Shown: positions 9,590-20,722, counted from the stretch's first letter. The stretch is 64,000 bases of DNA from Microbacterium aerolatum (GCF_007988825.1 NZ_BJUW01000011.1:30334-94333); one strand, 5' to 3'. A program made the numbers and translations. Notes: a model not told the origin generated them from the letters alone.

Positions 9590-10063
9590 TCAGTTCTCTA
9601 CGGGGGCGAGGTCCGAGTAGTAGGGGAGCGTGCCGTCCAGGACCGGGAGCTCGGCCGCGGAGCCGGTGGCGTCACCGGACTGGAAGTAGACCTCGACCGT
9701 GGCACCCGGCATCGTGTCCAGGTCATCGATGCGCAGCGGCTCGGCATTCGCGCCGAGGCTCAGAGTGTCACCAGCGCCGACGCGCACCGTCAGCGGCTCG
9801 GCGCCCTCGAGCTCGACCGTGAGAACCTCCGCCTGCTTGGTGGGGTTCACGATCGCGGCGACGAGGTTGCCGGTCGAGCCGTCCTCGGTCGCGATGATCA
9901 TCGCGTTGCGGATCTGGAGAGGACCGTCGGAGTCGGGGATGTTGATGCCGTCGGATGCCGAGTACTGGATCTCGGTCGACTGCGGGGTGATGAACGTGCA
10001 TCCGGTCGCACCGAGCAGAACGAGGGCGCTGACGGCGGCTGACGCAACAAGGCGCGATTTCAC
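9590..10063 (-). CDS. lpqE: LpqE-like secreted lipoprotein
   Basis: 157 residues. The signal peptide [18 protein letters not shown] leads to a lipobox ATGC with Cys22 as the predicted lipidation site. The rest is a small beta-rich domain ([16 protein letters not shown]) of the copper-chaperone-like/LpqE type. The GTG start is preceded by an AGGAGG site 5 nt away. The divergent pairing with carD matches the order lpqE / carD / ispD / ispF / cysS known from Mycobacterium tuberculosis, which supports the name. Confidence 0.8.
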   Translation of the reverse strand: MKSRLVASAAVSALVLLGATGCTFITPQSTEIQYSASDGINIPDSDGPLQIRNAMIIATEDGSTGNLVAAIVNPTKQAEVLTVELEGAEPLTVRVGAGDTLSLGANAEPLRIDDLDTMPGATVEVYFQSGDATGSAAELPVLDGTLPYYSDLAPVEN

Positions 10064-10194
10064 GGATCCTCCTGGAGCTGTGGGACGTCCTGTCCATTCT
10101 ATGGGTATCGACCGGGCTCGCAGGGACGATGAGGGAGCAAACCTTAGCGCATATCCCCTGTGGTATTCTGGAGGTTGCCGAAAGGACACGATTT

Positions 10195-10677
10195 ATGCTT
10201 TTTGAGGTTGGCGAGACGGTCGTCTATCCGCACCACGGGGCCGCGACGATCATCGAGGTCAAGGATCGCGTCATCAAGGGCGAGACGAAGAAATATCTGA
10301 AGCTCAATGTCACGCAGGGCGACCTGATCATCGAGGTGCCTGCAGAGAACGTCGACCTGGTCGGCGTGCGCGATGTGATCGGCCAGGAGGGTCTCGATCA
10401 CGTCTTCGAGGTGCTCCGCGCGCCGTTCACGGAAGAGCCGACGAACTGGTCGCGTCGTTACAAGGCGAACCTTGAGAAGCTCGCCTCCGGCGACGTGATC
10501 AAGGTCAGCGAGGTCGTCCGCGACCTGTGGCGTCGTGATCAGGACCGCGGTCTTTCCGCAGGGGAGAAGCGCATGCTCGCCAAGGCGCGCCAGATCCTCA
10601 TCTCCGAGCTCGCGCTGGCTGAGAAGTGCGACGAGGAGAAGGCCGGCGCACTGCTCGACGAGGTTCTCGCGTCCTGA
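10195..10677 (+). CDS. carD: RNA polymerase-binding transcription factor CarD
   Basis: 160 residues, full length. CarD binds the beta subunit of RNA polymerase through its Tudor-like N-terminal domain ([18 protein letters not shown]) and stabilises open complexes, notably at rRNA promoters; the helical C-terminal part contains the DNA-contacting [20 protein letters not shown] with the conserved Trp. GAAAGGA lies upstream of the ATG, with a leader of at least about 20 nt. Divergent from lpqE, 39 nt before ispDF. Confidence 0.96.
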   Translation: MLFEVGETVVYPHHGAATIIEVKDRVIKGETKKYLKLNVTQGDLIIEVPAENVDLVGVRDVIGQEGLDHVFEVLRAPFTEEPTNWSRRYKANLEKLASGDVIKVSEVVRDLWRRDQDRGLSAGEKRMLAKARQILISELALAEKCDEEKAGALLDEVLAS

Positions 10678-10715
10678 CGAACGACGAGGCATGCTCGCCT
10701 CGCTAGGGTGAGATC

Positions 10716-11933
10716 GTGACTCTCATACCCGTTCCGACGACGGCGATCATCATCGTCGCGGCCGGTTCCGGTACGCGCCTCGGCGCGACAGCGCCGAAGG
10801 CGTTCGTCGGAATCGACGAGCGATCCGTGTTGCGCCATGCGCTCGACGGCGTCTTCGCCGCGTCGCCTGCGCAGGTGATCGTCGTCGCGCCCGCTGGACA
10901 CGAGGGGGATGCCGAGAGCGAGCTCCTCGCCGCAGCCGGCGACCGCAGTGATCTTGGGCGAGTCGTCGTCGGCGGCGAGACCCGGCAGCAGTCGGTCGCC
11001 GCCGGCCTGAGGGCGCTGTGGGGAGACATCACGACGGTGCTCGTGCACGACGCCGCGCGCGCGCTGACCCCGCCCACGCAGATCGACGCCGTCGCGGAGG
11101 CCGTGACCGCCGACACCGGCGTCATCCCCGTGCTGCCGGTCATCGACACGATCAAGCGCGTGGACGAGGAGCGCATCGTCGCCGCCGTCAACCGTTCCGA
11201 GCTCGCGGCCGCCCAGACGCCGCAGGGCTTCCCGCGTGCGCTGCTCGAGAGCGCGTACGCGCTCGCCGACGAGGTCGAGTACACCGACGACGCCGCGCTG
11301 TTCGCCGCAGCCGGCCATCCCGTCCGTCACATCACCGGCTCCGCACGTGCCTTCAAGATCACGACGGCCGATGATCTCGAACGCGCGCGGCAGCTGCTGG
11401 CGGACATGCCTGGAACCGTGCGCCCTCGTGGGCACCACGGCATCCCCGGCATCGCGGCCATCCCGCGCATCGGGATCGGCACCGACGTCCACGCGTTCGG
11501 CGGGGAGGGGAACCTGTGGCTCGCAGGGCTGGAATGGCCGGGGGAGCCGGCGCTGTCCGGGCACTCCGACGGGGATGCCGTCGCCCACGCCATCGTCGAC
11601 GCGCTCCTGGGAGCCGCGGGGCTCGGCGACATCGGGCAGCACTTCGGCACCTCGCATCCCGAATACGCCGACGCGCACGCCGACGTCTTCCTCTCCCGCA
11701 CACGCGAACTGCTCGGAGAGGCCGGCCACGTCATCGGCAACGTCTCGGTGCAGTTCCAGGGCAACCGTCCCCGGTTCAGCAGCCGGCGCGCCGAGGCCGA
11801 GGAGGCGCTGTCGGCCGCGCTCGGCGGGGCAGCGGTCTCGGTGTCCGCGACCACCACGGACGGCCTGGGGTTCACCGGCCGGGGTGAGGGCATCGCCGTC
11901 ACAGCCGTCGCCCTGGTGCTGCCGCAGTCCTGA
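10716..11933 (+). CDS. ispDF: bifunctional IspD/IspF enzyme of the MEP isoprenoid pathway
   Basis: 405 residues combining two steps. Residues about 8-235 are 2-C-methyl-D-erythritol 4-phosphate cytidylyltransferase ([32 protein letters not shown]). Residues about 248-405 are MECDP synthase ([37 protein letters not shown] end), with the metal-binding Asp-x-His and His. The linker is proline/isoleucine-rich. The GTG start follows TAGGGT by 6 nt (leaderless pattern). In mycobacteria these are two adjacent genes; here they are one polypeptide. Confidence 0.95.
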   Translation: MTLIPVPTTAIIIVAAGSGTRLGATAPKAFVGIDERSVLRHALDGVFAASPAQVIVVAPAGHEGDAESELLAAAGDRSDLGRVVVGGETRQQSVAAGLRALWGDITTVLVHDAARALTPPTQIDAVAEAVTADTGVIPVLPVIDTIKRVDEERIVAAVNRSELAAAQTPQGFPRALLESAYALADEVEYTDDAALFAAAGHPVRHITGSARAFKITTADDLERARQLLADMPGTVRPRGHHGIPGIAAIPRIGIGTDVHAFGGEGNLWLAGLEWPGEPALSGHSDGDAVAHAIVDALLGAAGLGDIGQHFGTSHPEYADAHADVFLSRTRELLGEAGHVIGNVSVQFQGNRPRFSSRRAEAEEALSAALGGAAVSVSATTTDGLGFTGRGEGIAVTAVALVLPQS

Positions 11934-11978
11934 CCCCGCCGTCATTCCGCGGAAACATGCACGTGCGAGCATTGGCCC

Positions 11979-12437
11979 ATGTGGGAGTTCCGCGATGACG
12001 ATCTGACCGGCGCGCAGACTCGCGCGTTCGTGTCGTACCACCTCGCGCAGATGCATGCTCAGTCGCCTGCCGAGAGCGTGCATGCGCTGGACGTGGATGC
12101 GCTGCGTTCACCCGAGATCCGATTCGTCACCGCATGGCGTGGCGATGAGGTGTGCGGGATGGGCGCCTACCGGCGGATGCCGGTGCACGAAGCCGAGGTG
12201 AAGTCGATGCGGATCGCCGAAGCCATACGTGGCCTCGGCCTCGGGAGACTGCTGTTGCGTCACCTGATCGACGGGGCGCGCAGCGAGGGCATCGGCGTCC
12301 TCTGGCTCGAGACCGGATCGTCGGCGGACTTCCGCGCGGCCCGAGGTCTGTACCTCTCCGAGGGGTTCGTCCGGTGCGACCCGTTCGGCTCGTACCGGGA
12401 GGATCCGGAGTCGGTGTTCTTCCGCCGCGAGATCTGA
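11979..12437 (+). CDS. GNAT family N-acetyltransferase
   Basis: 152 residues, one GNAT domain. The acetyl-CoA pyrophosphate loop is RGLGLGRLLLRHLI, preceded by the beta4 strand AEVKSMRIAE and followed by WLETGSSADFRAARGLYLSEGF. Such enzymes acetylate amino groups of small molecules or proteins; the substrate is unknown. It is inserted between ispDF and cysS with a 51-nt gap on each side or less, so it may share their transcription. Confidence 0.85.
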   Translation: MWEFRDDDLTGAQTRAFVSYHLAQMHAQSPAESVHALDVDALRSPEIRFVTAWRGDEVCGMGAYRRMPVHEAEVKSMRIAEAIRGLGLGRLLLRHLIDGARSEGIGVLWLETGSSADFRAARGLYLSEGFVRCDPFGSYREDPESVFFRREI

Positions 12438-12488
12438 CCGCGGGACTCATACGGGATTCCCGCTGGTGCCGCCGGGTACGCTGGAGCA

Positions 12489-13895
12489 GTGACACTCCGC
12501 CTCTACGACACCCGCGCACAGCAGCTGCGCGATTTCGTGCCTCTCGACCCCGAGAACGTCACGATGTACGTGTGCGGACCCACGGTGCAGTCCGGCCCGC
12601 ACATCGGTCATGTCCGCGCGGCGCTGAGCTTCGACATCCTGCGTCGCTGGCTGGCCCACCGCTACGGGCGCGTCACCTTCGTGCGCAACGTCACCGACAT
12701 CGACGACAAGGTCCTCGTGAATGCGACGGATGCCGAGCCGTGGTGGGCCCTGGCGTATCGGATGGAGCAGGAGTTCACGGCCGCGTACGCCGGCATCGGC
12801 ATCCTCCCGCCGACGTACGAGCCGCGGGCGACGGCATCCATTCCTCAGATGCAGGAGCTCATCACCGCCCTGATCGAGCGCGGGCACGCGTACCCGGCTC
12901 CGGACGGCTCGGGGGACGTGTACTTCGACGTGCGCTCGTGGAACGAGTACGGCGCGCTCACGCATCAGTCGATCGACGCCATGGAGGCCGCAGAGGACGC
13001 GGATCCGCGCGGCAAGCGAAACCCGCAGGACTTCGCGCTCTGGAAGGGCAGCAAGCCCGGCGAACCGGCGGATGCCACGTGGGCATCCCCATGGGGCGCG
13101 GGGCGCCCCGGCTGGCACATCGAGTGCTCCGCGATGGCGAAGCGCTACCTGGGGTCCGAGTTCGACATTCACGGCGGCGGTCTGGACCTGCGCTTCCCGC
13201 ATCACGAGAACGAGCTCGCCCAGTCGACTGCAGCCGGCGACGGCTTCGCCCGCTACTGGGTGCACAACGGGCTGGTGACCGTCGGCGGACAGAAGATGTC
13301 GAAGTCGCTCGGCAACTTCACCCTCGCCGCAGACGTGCTCGCCGAGCACGACCCTCTCGTGGTGCGCTACGCGCTCGCCGCCGCGCACTACCGCTCGAGC
13401 CTCGATCTGTCGGCGTCCTCCTTCAGCGAAGCGGAGGCGGCGCTCGACCGCATCGAGACCTTCCGCGAGCGCGCGCTGCGCGCGGCGGACGCTGATCCTG
13501 CCGTTCTCGTGCCCGGTGATGTGCCCGATGCCTTCAGCGTGGCGATGAACGACGACCTCGGCGTGCCGCAGGCGCTCGCGGTCGTGCACGACGCCGTGCG
13601 CGCGGGAAACTCGGCGCTGGATGCCGGCGACACGTCAGCGGCGATCGATGCCGCTCGATCACTCGCGGCGATGCTCGACGTGCTCGGCCTCGGCGCCGGA
13701 GCATCCGATGCCACGGCGGGAGGCGCCGCAGCATCCGCTCTCGATGCGCTGGTGCGCACGATGATCGACCAGCGCGCACAGGCGCGCGCCGACAAGGACT
13801 GGGCTGCGGCGGATCGCATCAGAGATGCCATCGCCGCGGCAGGAATCACGCTGGAGGACACTCCGGCCGGAACTCATTGGAGTATCGATGGCTAA
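12489..13895 (+). CDS. cysS: cysteinyl-tRNA synthetase
   Basis: 468 residues, full length. Class I synthetase charging tRNA-Cys: [15 protein letters not shown] holds the HIGH-type motif and the first zinc Cys, [10 protein letters not shown] and [14 protein letters not shown] supply further zinc ligands, and KMSKSLGNF is the KMSKS loop. The GTG start lies 6 nt after TACGCT, a leaderless arrangement. It overlaps rlmB by 8 nt. Members of this block are co-located with carD/ispDF in other actinobacteria. Confidence 0.97.
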   Translation: MTLRLYDTRAQQLRDFVPLDPENVTMYVCGPTVQSGPHIGHVRAALSFDILRRWLAHRYGRVTFVRNVTDIDDKVLVNATDAEPWWALAYRMEQEFTAAYAGIGILPPTYEPRATASIPQMQELITALIERGHAYPAPDGSGDVYFDVRSWNEYGALTHQSIDAMEAAEDADPRGKRNPQDFALWKGSKPGEPADATWASPWGAGRPGWHIECSAMAKRYLGSEFDIHGGGLDLRFPHHENELAQSTAAGDGFARYWVHNGLVTVGGQKMSKSLGNFTLAADVLAEHDPLVVRYALAAAHYRSSLDLSASSFSEAEAALDRIETFRERALRAADADPAVLVPGDVPDAFSVAMNDDLGVPQALAVVHDAVRAGNSALDAGDTSAAIDAARSLAAMLDVLGLGAGASDATAGGAAASALDALVRTMIDQRAQARADKDWAAADRIRDAIAAAGITLEDTPAGTHWSIDG

Positions 13896-14895
13896 GCCAG
13901 GACGCCCGGGAGCGGGCAACAGCAAGAAGAAGGGCGCCCTCAAGGGCACCGGCGGACTCGGACGCAAGTCACTGGAGGGTCGCGGCCCGACGCCTAAGGC
14001 CGAGGATCGTGCCTGGCACGTCGCCGGCAAGCGCAAGGCCGCGAACGAGCGGTACGCCGCCGCCGGCGGCAAGGGACGTCCCGGCGGACGCCCGGCCACG
14101 GGCAGCAACCCGAACCGATCGCCCAAGGCCAAGGCGGGCGACGACACCGAGAACGTGACGGGTCGCAACTCCGTTCTGGAGGCCCTGCGCGCCAAGATCC
14201 CCGCGACGGCGTTCTACATCGCCCAGCGCGTGGAGATGGACGACCGCGTCAAGGAGATGCTGTCGATCGCGACCCACCGAAACATCCCGGTGCTCGAGGT
14301 CACCCGCCAGGAGCTCGACCGCATGGCCGGCTTCGACGGCGTGCACCAGGGCGTCGCGCTCAAGGTGCCGCCGTACGAGTACGCGCACCCGCAGGACCTG
14401 CTGGAGCAGGTGATCGACCGCGGCGAGATGCCGCTGTTCGTCGCACTCGACGGCATCACCGACCCGCGCAACCTCGGCGCCATCATCCGCTCGACCGCAG
14501 CGTTCGGCGGCCACGGCATCATCCTGCCGCAGCGCCGCTCCGCCGGCGTGAACTCCGCGGCGTGGAAGACGAGCGCGGGAGCCGCCGCGCGCATCCCCGT
14601 GGCGATGGCGACCAACCTGACGACCCAGCTGAAGGAGTTCAAGAAGCAGGGCGTCTTCGTGATCGGTCTCGACGGCGGCGGCGATGTCTCCCTTCCCGAG
14701 CTCGCACTCGCCGACCGCCCGGTCGTGATCGTGGTCGGCTCCGAGGGCAAGGGGCTCTCTCGTCTGGTGACGGAGAACTGCGACCAGATCGTCTCGATCC
14801 CGATCTCGGCAGCGACAGAGTCCCTCAACGCCGGCATCGCGGCATCCGTCGCGCTGTATCAGGTGGCGACTTCGCGGGCGAGCGCGCGGGACTGA
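13888..14895 (+). CDS. rlmB: 23S rRNA (guanosine-2'-O-)-methyltransferase RlmB (SpoU family)
   Basis: 335 residues. The first 80 or so are basic and low in complexity (Lys, Gly, Arg; [20 protein letters not shown]), an actinobacterial extension. Then come the substrate-binding domain ([14 protein letters not shown]) and the SpoU knot: [33 protein letters not shown] and [20 protein letters not shown]. It methylates a guanosine ribose in 23S rRNA. Overlaps the end of cysS. Confidence 0.93.
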   Translation: MAKPGRPGAGNSKKKGALKGTGGLGRKSLEGRGPTPKAEDRAWHVAGKRKAANERYAAAGGKGRPGGRPATGSNPNRSPKAKAGDDTENVTGRNSVLEALRAKIPATAFYIAQRVEMDDRVKEMLSIATHRNIPVLEVTRQELDRMAGFDGVHQGVALKVPPYEYAHPQDLLEQVIDRGEMPLFVALDGITDPRNLGAIIRSTAAFGGHGIILPQRRSAGVNSAAWKTSAGAAARIPVAMATNLTTQLKEFKKQGVFVIGLDGGGDVSLPELALADRPVVIVVGSEGKGLSRLVTENCDQIVSIPISAATESLNAGIAASVALYQVATSRASARD

Positions 14896-14979
14896 GCTCG
14901 TCGCGGAATACTTGCCGCGGCACGTTGTTTCAGTTCGACAGGACGCCTTTTCGCGTCCGTCGTCCACGAAGGGAATCAC

Positions 14980-15618
14980 ATGTCACGCATCGCCGTCATC
15001 GGAGGCACCGGCTACGCCGGGTCGAACATCGTCGCAGAGGCCGTTTCCCGCGGCCACTCGGTGATCTCGATCGCCCGCTCGATCCCCACCGAGCGCGTCG
15101 AGGGCGCGGTGTACCTGGAGGGCAACATTCTCGACGTCCCGAGCCTGCTCGAGCAGATCGACGAGGCGGATGTCGTCATCCAGGCGATCTCGCCCCGCGG
15201 TGACATGGTCGGCAAGGTGCGTCCCGCGACGGCCGAGCTGTTCGAGGCGCTTCCCGAGAACGTGCGTCTCGGCGTCGTCGGCGGCGCCGGCGGCAGTCTG
15301 GTCGCCCCCGACGGTCCGCGTCTGGTGGATGCCGGATTCCCGGAGGAATTCAAGGCCGAGGCGCTCGAGGCGATCGGCGTCCTGGAGGACCTCCGCGCCG
15401 ACACCAGCGGCCGGGACTGGTTCTTCGTCCACCCCGCCGGCGGCTTCGGCAACTGGGCGCCGGGGGAGCGCACCGGAACGTACCGCGACGGCGGTCCCGT
15501 CCTCGTCACCGACGACAACGGCGACTCGTACATCTCGGGCCGCGACCTGGGGGTCGCGTTCGTCGACGAGATCGAGAACCCGAAGCACTCCCGCGAGAAC
15601 TTCGCCGTCGGCTACTGA
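14980..15618 (+). CDS. NAD(P)H-binding protein (atypical short-chain dehydrogenase fold)
   Basis: 212 residues. The nucleotide-binding motif GGTGYAGSNIV sits at the very N-terminus (MSRIAVIGGTGYAGS), typical of NmrA/YwnB-like atypical SDR proteins that bind NAD(P). A conserved HPAGGFGNWAPGERTGTYR segment lies in the C-terminal half. The activity is unknown. GAAGGGA precedes the ATG by 6 nt. The gene ends 6 nt before a strong inverted repeat. Confidence 0.82.
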   Translation: MSRIAVIGGTGYAGSNIVAEAVSRGHSVISIARSIPTERVEGAVYLEGNILDVPSLLEQIDEADVVIQAISPRGDMVGKVRPATAELFEALPENVRLGVVGGAGGSLVAPDGPRLVDAGFPEEFKAEALEAIGVLEDLRADTSGRDWFFVHPAGGFGNWAPGERTGTYRDGGPVLVTDDNGDSYISGRDLGVAFVDEIENPKHSRENFAVGY

Positions 15619-15624
15619 TCCCCC

Positions 15625-15689
15625 GAGATTGCATTCCGCGGCCGAGATACCGGGAATTTCCGTGCGTCTCAGCCGCGGAATGCAATCTC
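15625..15689. terminator. 18-bp perfect inverted repeat overlapping the next gene's stop
   Basis: GAGATTGCATTCCGCGGC (15625-15642) is matched exactly by its complement at 15672-15689, with a loop that itself contains a near-palindrome CGGGAATTTCCG. It lies between convergent genes and the right arm runs into the stop codon of the DUF4032 gene. Probably a bidirectional terminator or a dispersed hairpin element. Confidence 0.6.
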
Positions 15690-16992
15690 ACACAAGGTCG
15701 CGCCAGTCGACCTCGGCGTCGTCGTCCGGCACCGGAAGCGTGCCCGTCACCACCGGCAGGCTCATCGTCTCGGTCGGCGGCCCCATGATGGTCGCTTCGT
15801 CGCGGCGATGACGCAGCACGTCATTGATGTACGAGGTCAGCACCTCGGCCAGCGGAATCGACCGCCCGTTCGCCTGTGACAGGTACCACCGGTGCTCCAG
15901 CACCTGGTGGAAGACCTCCGCGGGCTCCAGCTTCGCTCGCAGCTCGTAGGGGATCGCACGTACAACCGGCTCGAACACGCGAGTGAGCCATTCGTGCGCG
16001 TACATCTCCTCGTCGGCCCACTCCTTCTTCGAGCGGGCGCGGAACTCGTCCAGGTCGTTCAGCAGCCGCCGGGCCTGGTTCTCCTCCACATCGAGTCCGG
16101 TCAACCGGATGAGTCGGCGCTGGTGGTGCCCCGCGTCGACGACCTTCGGCTGGATCTGCACGACCGTGCCGTCGACGGTCGTCGTCATCGACATCTCGTC
16201 GATGTCGAAACCGAGGGCGTTCAGACGCTCGACGCGTTCGGTGATGCGCCAGGTCTCGTTCGCGGAGAAGGACTCCTCTGCGGTCAGTGCCGCCCACAGC
16301 GAGTGGTACGAAGAGACGATGCCGTCGGCGATGGCGACGGCATCCACGCCATGCTCCAGCCGCCCACCGGCGGCGAGGTCCATGATCTCGCCGGCGATGT
16401 TCGTGCGGGCGAGGTCCAGGTCGTACAGCCGCTGACCCTCGGTGAGACCCTCCTCGTGAAGCTCACCCGTCTCGGCATCCACCAGGTACGCGGCGAAGGC
16501 GCCCGCGTCACGGCGGAACAGCGTGTTCGACAGCGACACATCGCCCCAGTAGAAACCCACGTTGTGCAGGCGGACCAGCAGCAGCGCCAGCGCATCGACG
16601 AGGCGCGTGGCGGTGTCGGGGCGCAGCACCCTCGTGAACAGCGCCCGGTACGGCATCGAGAACCGCAGATGCGCAGTCACCAGCACTGCGGGCAGCGCCG
16701 TGCCGTCGGCATCTGTGCGTCCGGCGATGACCGCCACCCGGTCCACGCACGGGACATCGAGCCGGGCGAGGTTGCCGAGCATGTCGTACTCGCGCTGCGC
16801 CATCTCGGCCGTCGTCTCCTTCACCGCGACGACGCGGCCGGACAGATCGGCGAACCGCACCAGGTGACGGGAGAGGCCCTTGGGCAGGGACACGATGCGC
16901 TCGGACGGCCACTTCGCCAGCGGAGTCGACCACGGCAGCGCGAGCAATTCGGGGTTGACCTTGCTGGCGGTTATTCGAAGTGCGTTCTGCAT
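15688..16992 (-). CDS. DUF4032 family protein, kinase-like fold
   Basis: 434 residues, an actinobacterial protein of unknown function. The first 200 residues read like a lipopolysaccharide-kinase/RIO-type kinase core: VAVKE with Lys58, a Glu in QREYDML (about 68), the catalytic-loop-like GFYWGDVSLSN with Asp151 and Asn156, and AYLVDAETG with Asp172 as the metal-binding DFG counterpart. The rest is the DUF4032 domain (RRLLNDLDEFRARSKKEW). GAGGGG precedes the ATG. The substrate is unknown; kinase activity is an inference from the motifs. Confidence 0.85.
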   Translation of the reverse strand: MQNALRITASKVNPELLALPWSTPLAKWPSERIVSLPKGLSRHLVRFADLSGRVVAVKETTAEMAQREYDMLGNLARLDVPCVDRVAVIAGRTDADGTALPAVLVTAHLRFSMPYRALFTRVLRPDTATRLVDALALLLVRLHNVGFYWGDVSLSNTLFRRDAGAFAAYLVDAETGELHEEGLTEGQRLYDLDLARTNIAGEIMDLAAGGRLEHGVDAVAIADGIVSSYHSLWAALTAEESFSANETWRITERVERLNALGFDIDEMSMTTTVDGTVVQIQPKVVDAGHHQRRLIRLTGLDVEENQARRLLNDLDEFRARSKKEWADEEMYAHEWLTRVFEPVVRAIPYELRAKLEPAEVFHQVLEHRWYLSQANGRSIPLAEVLTSYINDVLRHRRDEATIMGPPTETMSLPVVTGTLPVPDDDAEVDWRDLV

Positions 16993-17060
16993 GATGCCCC
17001 TCGGGAAACGACGCGGCGCGGGCGACCAGATGGTCAGCCCGCGCCGCGCGATGGAACTTA

Positions 17061-18164
<1,104 letters not shown>

Positions 18165-18377
18165 TGTTTCTCCTTCACCGGCAGGTACGTGCCGGACGAT
18201 CCGTTGTGATGGAAGCGGTGAGGATGCCTCGCCGTGGCCCGCCATCGGGCCGGTTTCAGTATGGCACGAACGAGACCGCCTGGGTATTTCCCAGCCTGGC
18301 TCGTTAACATCGAGTGTGGTCCTGCTTCTTCAGCGGACACCGGGGAACCCGTCCCCACCAGACTTTCAAGAGGAACG

Positions 18378-19322
18378 ATGTCGAGCGACGAAACGCCGAA
18401 TGTCCCCTCCCCTCGCAATTCCCGTGAGGCGGTTCGGGAGAAGGCCCAGCAGGTGCACGCCAAGCAGTCGAGGGCGCGCATCATGCGACGCGTCATCATC
18501 GGTGCCGTGGCGATCGTCGCCGTCGGCGCGATCGGCACTGCCGTGACCCTGGCGGTCACGTCCAGCGTGTCCGAGCCGTCCCTGGATCCGCAGGGTCTTG
18601 CCGGTGACGGCATCGAGGTCAACAGCATCTCCGACGGCGACATCGAGACCGTGCCGTCGACTCCTGCTCCGGATGAATCCGCCGCAGGGACCGAGGAGCC
18701 CGCCGAACCGACGCCGGATCCGACGGCAGCGCCCGCGGCCGACGTGCACGTCTACGTCGATTACCTCTCGCCGGGATCCGGTGAGTTCGAGCGCGCGAAC
18801 AGCCGGCAGCTCGCCGGTTGGATCGACGAGAACGCGGCGACCGTGACCTATCACCCCGTGTCGATGCTCACGGCGAGCTCGAACGGCACCAAGTACTCGC
18901 TGCGTTCCGCCGCCGCGGCGGCCTGCGTCGCCACCCACTCACCGGACAAGTTCTACGCGTACAACCACGAACTGCTCGTCGACCAGCCCGACGTCGACAG
19001 CAGCGGTCGCAGCGACGTCGAACTGGCCGACCTCGCGGTCGCGGTCGGTGTGGACACTCCGAAGGTGGTCCGCTCCTGCATCGAGGGCCAGGACTTCGTC
19101 ACCTGGGCGAAGGAGGCCACCTCCCGCGCTCTTGCCGGTCCGCTCGACGGCTCGGATGACCTCGTGCTCACCAGCGCGCCGATGATCGTGGTCAACGGCG
19201 AGGTGTACGTCGGTGCACTCGACGACCCCGCCGAGTTCTCGCAGTTCGTGCTGACCGTCGCCAGCGAGACCGAGCCGACCGCCACGCCCACGCCGACGCC
19301 GACCGCGACGCCGACGCCGTAG
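18378..19322 (+). CDS. membrane-anchored DsbA-like thioredoxin-fold protein lacking the CxxC
   Basis: 314 residues: cytoplasmic basic N-terminus, one membrane helix (about 38-61), a Pro/Glu/Thr linker, then a DsbA-like domain (from about 122) and a Thr-Pro tail (TEPTATPTPTPTATPTP). At the place of the active site CPxC the sequence is DYLSPGSGEFERAN, so both cysteines are replaced (Ser131, Ser134). The cis-Pro region (TSAPMIVVNGEVY) is kept. Two other cysteines (AACVATH, RSCIEG) could form a structural disulfide. It is probably not a thiol oxidoreductase; a binding role is possible. Confidence 0.85.
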   Translation: MSSDETPNVPSPRNSREAVREKAQQVHAKQSRARIMRRVIIGAVAIVAVGAIGTAVTLAVTSSVSEPSLDPQGLAGDGIEVNSISDGDIETVPSTPAPDESAAGTEEPAEPTPDPTAAPAADVHVYVDYLSPGSGEFERANSRQLAGWIDENAATVTYHPVSMLTASSNGTKYSLRSAAAAACVATHSPDKFYAYNHELLVDQPDVDSSGRSDVELADLAVAVGVDTPKVVRSCIEGQDFVTWAKEATSRALAGPLDGSDDLVLTSAPMIVVNGEVYVGALDDPAEFSQFVLTVASETEPTATPTPTPTATPTP

Positions 19323-19364
19323 TTTCCGACGCGTCCGCGCGGCTCGCTAAGCTGTAGGACGTTC

Positions 19365-19440
19365 GCCGACTTAGCTCAGCTGGTAGAGCACCTGTCTTGT
19401 AAACAGGATGTCACGGGTTCGAATCCCGTAGTCGGCTCCA
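19365..19440 (+). tRNA. tRNA-Thr (anticodon TGT)
   Basis: Cloverleaf of 76 nt with encoded CCA. Acceptor stem GCCGACT/AGTCGGC, D-arm GCTC/GAGC, anticodon stem CCTGT/ACAGG around loop CTTGTAA (anticodon TGT), and T-arm ACGGG TTCGAAT CCCGT. Confidence 0.97.
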
Positions 19441-19444
19441 CATT

Positions 19445-20722
19445 TCAGTCGTCCTTCTTGCCATTGTTCGACTTCTCGGAGTTGCCCGAGTTGTTGCCGG
19501 GACCCTTGTTGGGGTTGGCGACCTTGTCGGAATTGCCCTGATTGCTCTGCTCGTCATCGACGGTCGTCGTGTTCGTCGTCTCCTGTGGCGTCGACGCGTC
19601 GGGTTCGGGTTCGGTCTCGGCGTCGGCAGGTTCGGGCTGCGGGTCGAGGGAGACGAACGTCGCCACGCGCGCGGGGGAATCGTTCGGCGTGCCGGTCGCC
19701 CACATCCCGGTCAGGACGATGCTCGCCACGGCGAGGGCACCGGCGCCGGCGAGCATCCCGGCGCGGATCCTGCGCCCCCGGCTGCGCGGCGCAGGGGACT
19801 CGGCGGTGTACGCCCTGGTTGCCGCAGTGGATTCGCCCGCGGCCGCCGCCGCTGCGGTGAGCGGTGCAGTCATCGGCGCAGTGCCCGCCTCGACACGCAT
19901 TGCCGACACACTCTCCGCGACCTCCGCCGCTGTGGGACGTTCATCGGGTCGGGTGCGTGTCATCCGCGTGAGGAGATCCGTCCATTCGGATCCGAGGCCC
20001 TCGGGGATCTCGGGCGAGGCGGTCAGACGCCGCAGCGCCGTCTGCACCTGCCCTGCCACAGGGAATGCGGGCTGTCCGGTGAGCGCCTCGAGAAGCACCA
20101 GGCCCAACGAGTACACGTCCACCGCAGGGGTGAGTTCGGACGCCTCCACCTGTTCCGGAGCCATATAAGCAGCCGTGCCGATGGCGACGCCGGGAGACGT
20201 CAGGCGCGCATCATCGGGCCCGAATGCGATGCCGAAGTCGGTGAGCTTCGGAGTCCACGTGCCCGCGCGGCGCCCGGGCGCCAGCAGCACGTTCGAGGGC
20301 TTGACGTCACGATGGATGATCCCCGCCTCGTGGACGACCTCCAGCGCCTGGGCGAGGTTCAGCGCCAGGAGCGCCGCCTCCGTTCGCGACAGCGCACCGC
20401 GGGAGAGCCGGGTGGCGAGCGTCGGCCCGTCGACGTACTCCATCGCCAGATACCGCGGATGCTCCGGATCCAGCCGTGCGTCGTAGAGGGTGACCAGCGC
20501 AGGATGGTTCAGGCTCGCGAGGACGGCGCTCTCGGTGCGCGCCCGGTCGGCGGATGCCGTCTGCTCATCGGGCCCACGGAGCAGCTTGATCGCCACAGTC
20601 CGTCCGAGCACCATGTCTTCTGCGCGGTACACGGTGGCGGTTGCGCCGCGTCCGATGTGCTCGCCCAGGCTGTACCTGCCGTCGAGGACGGCCTCGGTCG
20701 GTTCGTCGCAGACCGTGTTCAT
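19445..20722 (-). CDS. PknB-type transmembrane serine/threonine protein kinase
   Basis: 425 residues. Kinase domain about 17-270: glycine loop GRGATATVYRAED, Lys46 in VAIKLL, catalytic HRDVKPSN (Asp139), TDFGIAF, and YMAPEQVEASELTPAVDVYSLG. An Ala-rich linker, one membrane helix (about 320-342) and a hydrophilic extracellular tail of about 80 residues, rich in Asp, Glu, Asn, Gly and Lys, follow. No PASTA repeats are seen, so the ligand differs from PknB proper. AGGAGG lies 5 nt before the ATG. The stop is 4 nt from tRNA-Thr, convergent. Confidence 0.9.
   Translation of the reverse strand: MNTVCDEPTEAVLDGRYSLGEHIGRGATATVYRAEDMVLGRTVAIKLLRGPDEQTASADRARTESAVLASLNHPALVTLYDARLDPEHPRYLAMEYVDGPTLATRLSRGALSRTEAALLALNLAQALEVVHEAGIIHRDVKPSNVLLAPGRRAGTWTPKLTDFGIAFGPDDARLTSPGVAIGTAAYMAPEQVEASELTPAVDVYSLGLVLLEALTGQPAFPVAGQVQTALRRLTASPEIPEGLGSEWTDLLTRMTRTRPDERPTAAEVAESVSAMRVEAGTAPMTAPLTAAAAAAGESTAATRAYTAESPAPRSRGRRIRAGMLAGAGALAVASIVLTGMWATGTPNDSPARVATFVSLDPQPEPADAETEPEPDASTPQETTNTTTVDDEQSNQGNSDKVANPNKGPGNNSGNSEKSNNGKKDD

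Noticed and set aside
19262..19319. tandem DNA repeat
   Set aside because: It is the Thr-Pro low-complexity tail of the DsbA-like protein, explained by codon repetition.
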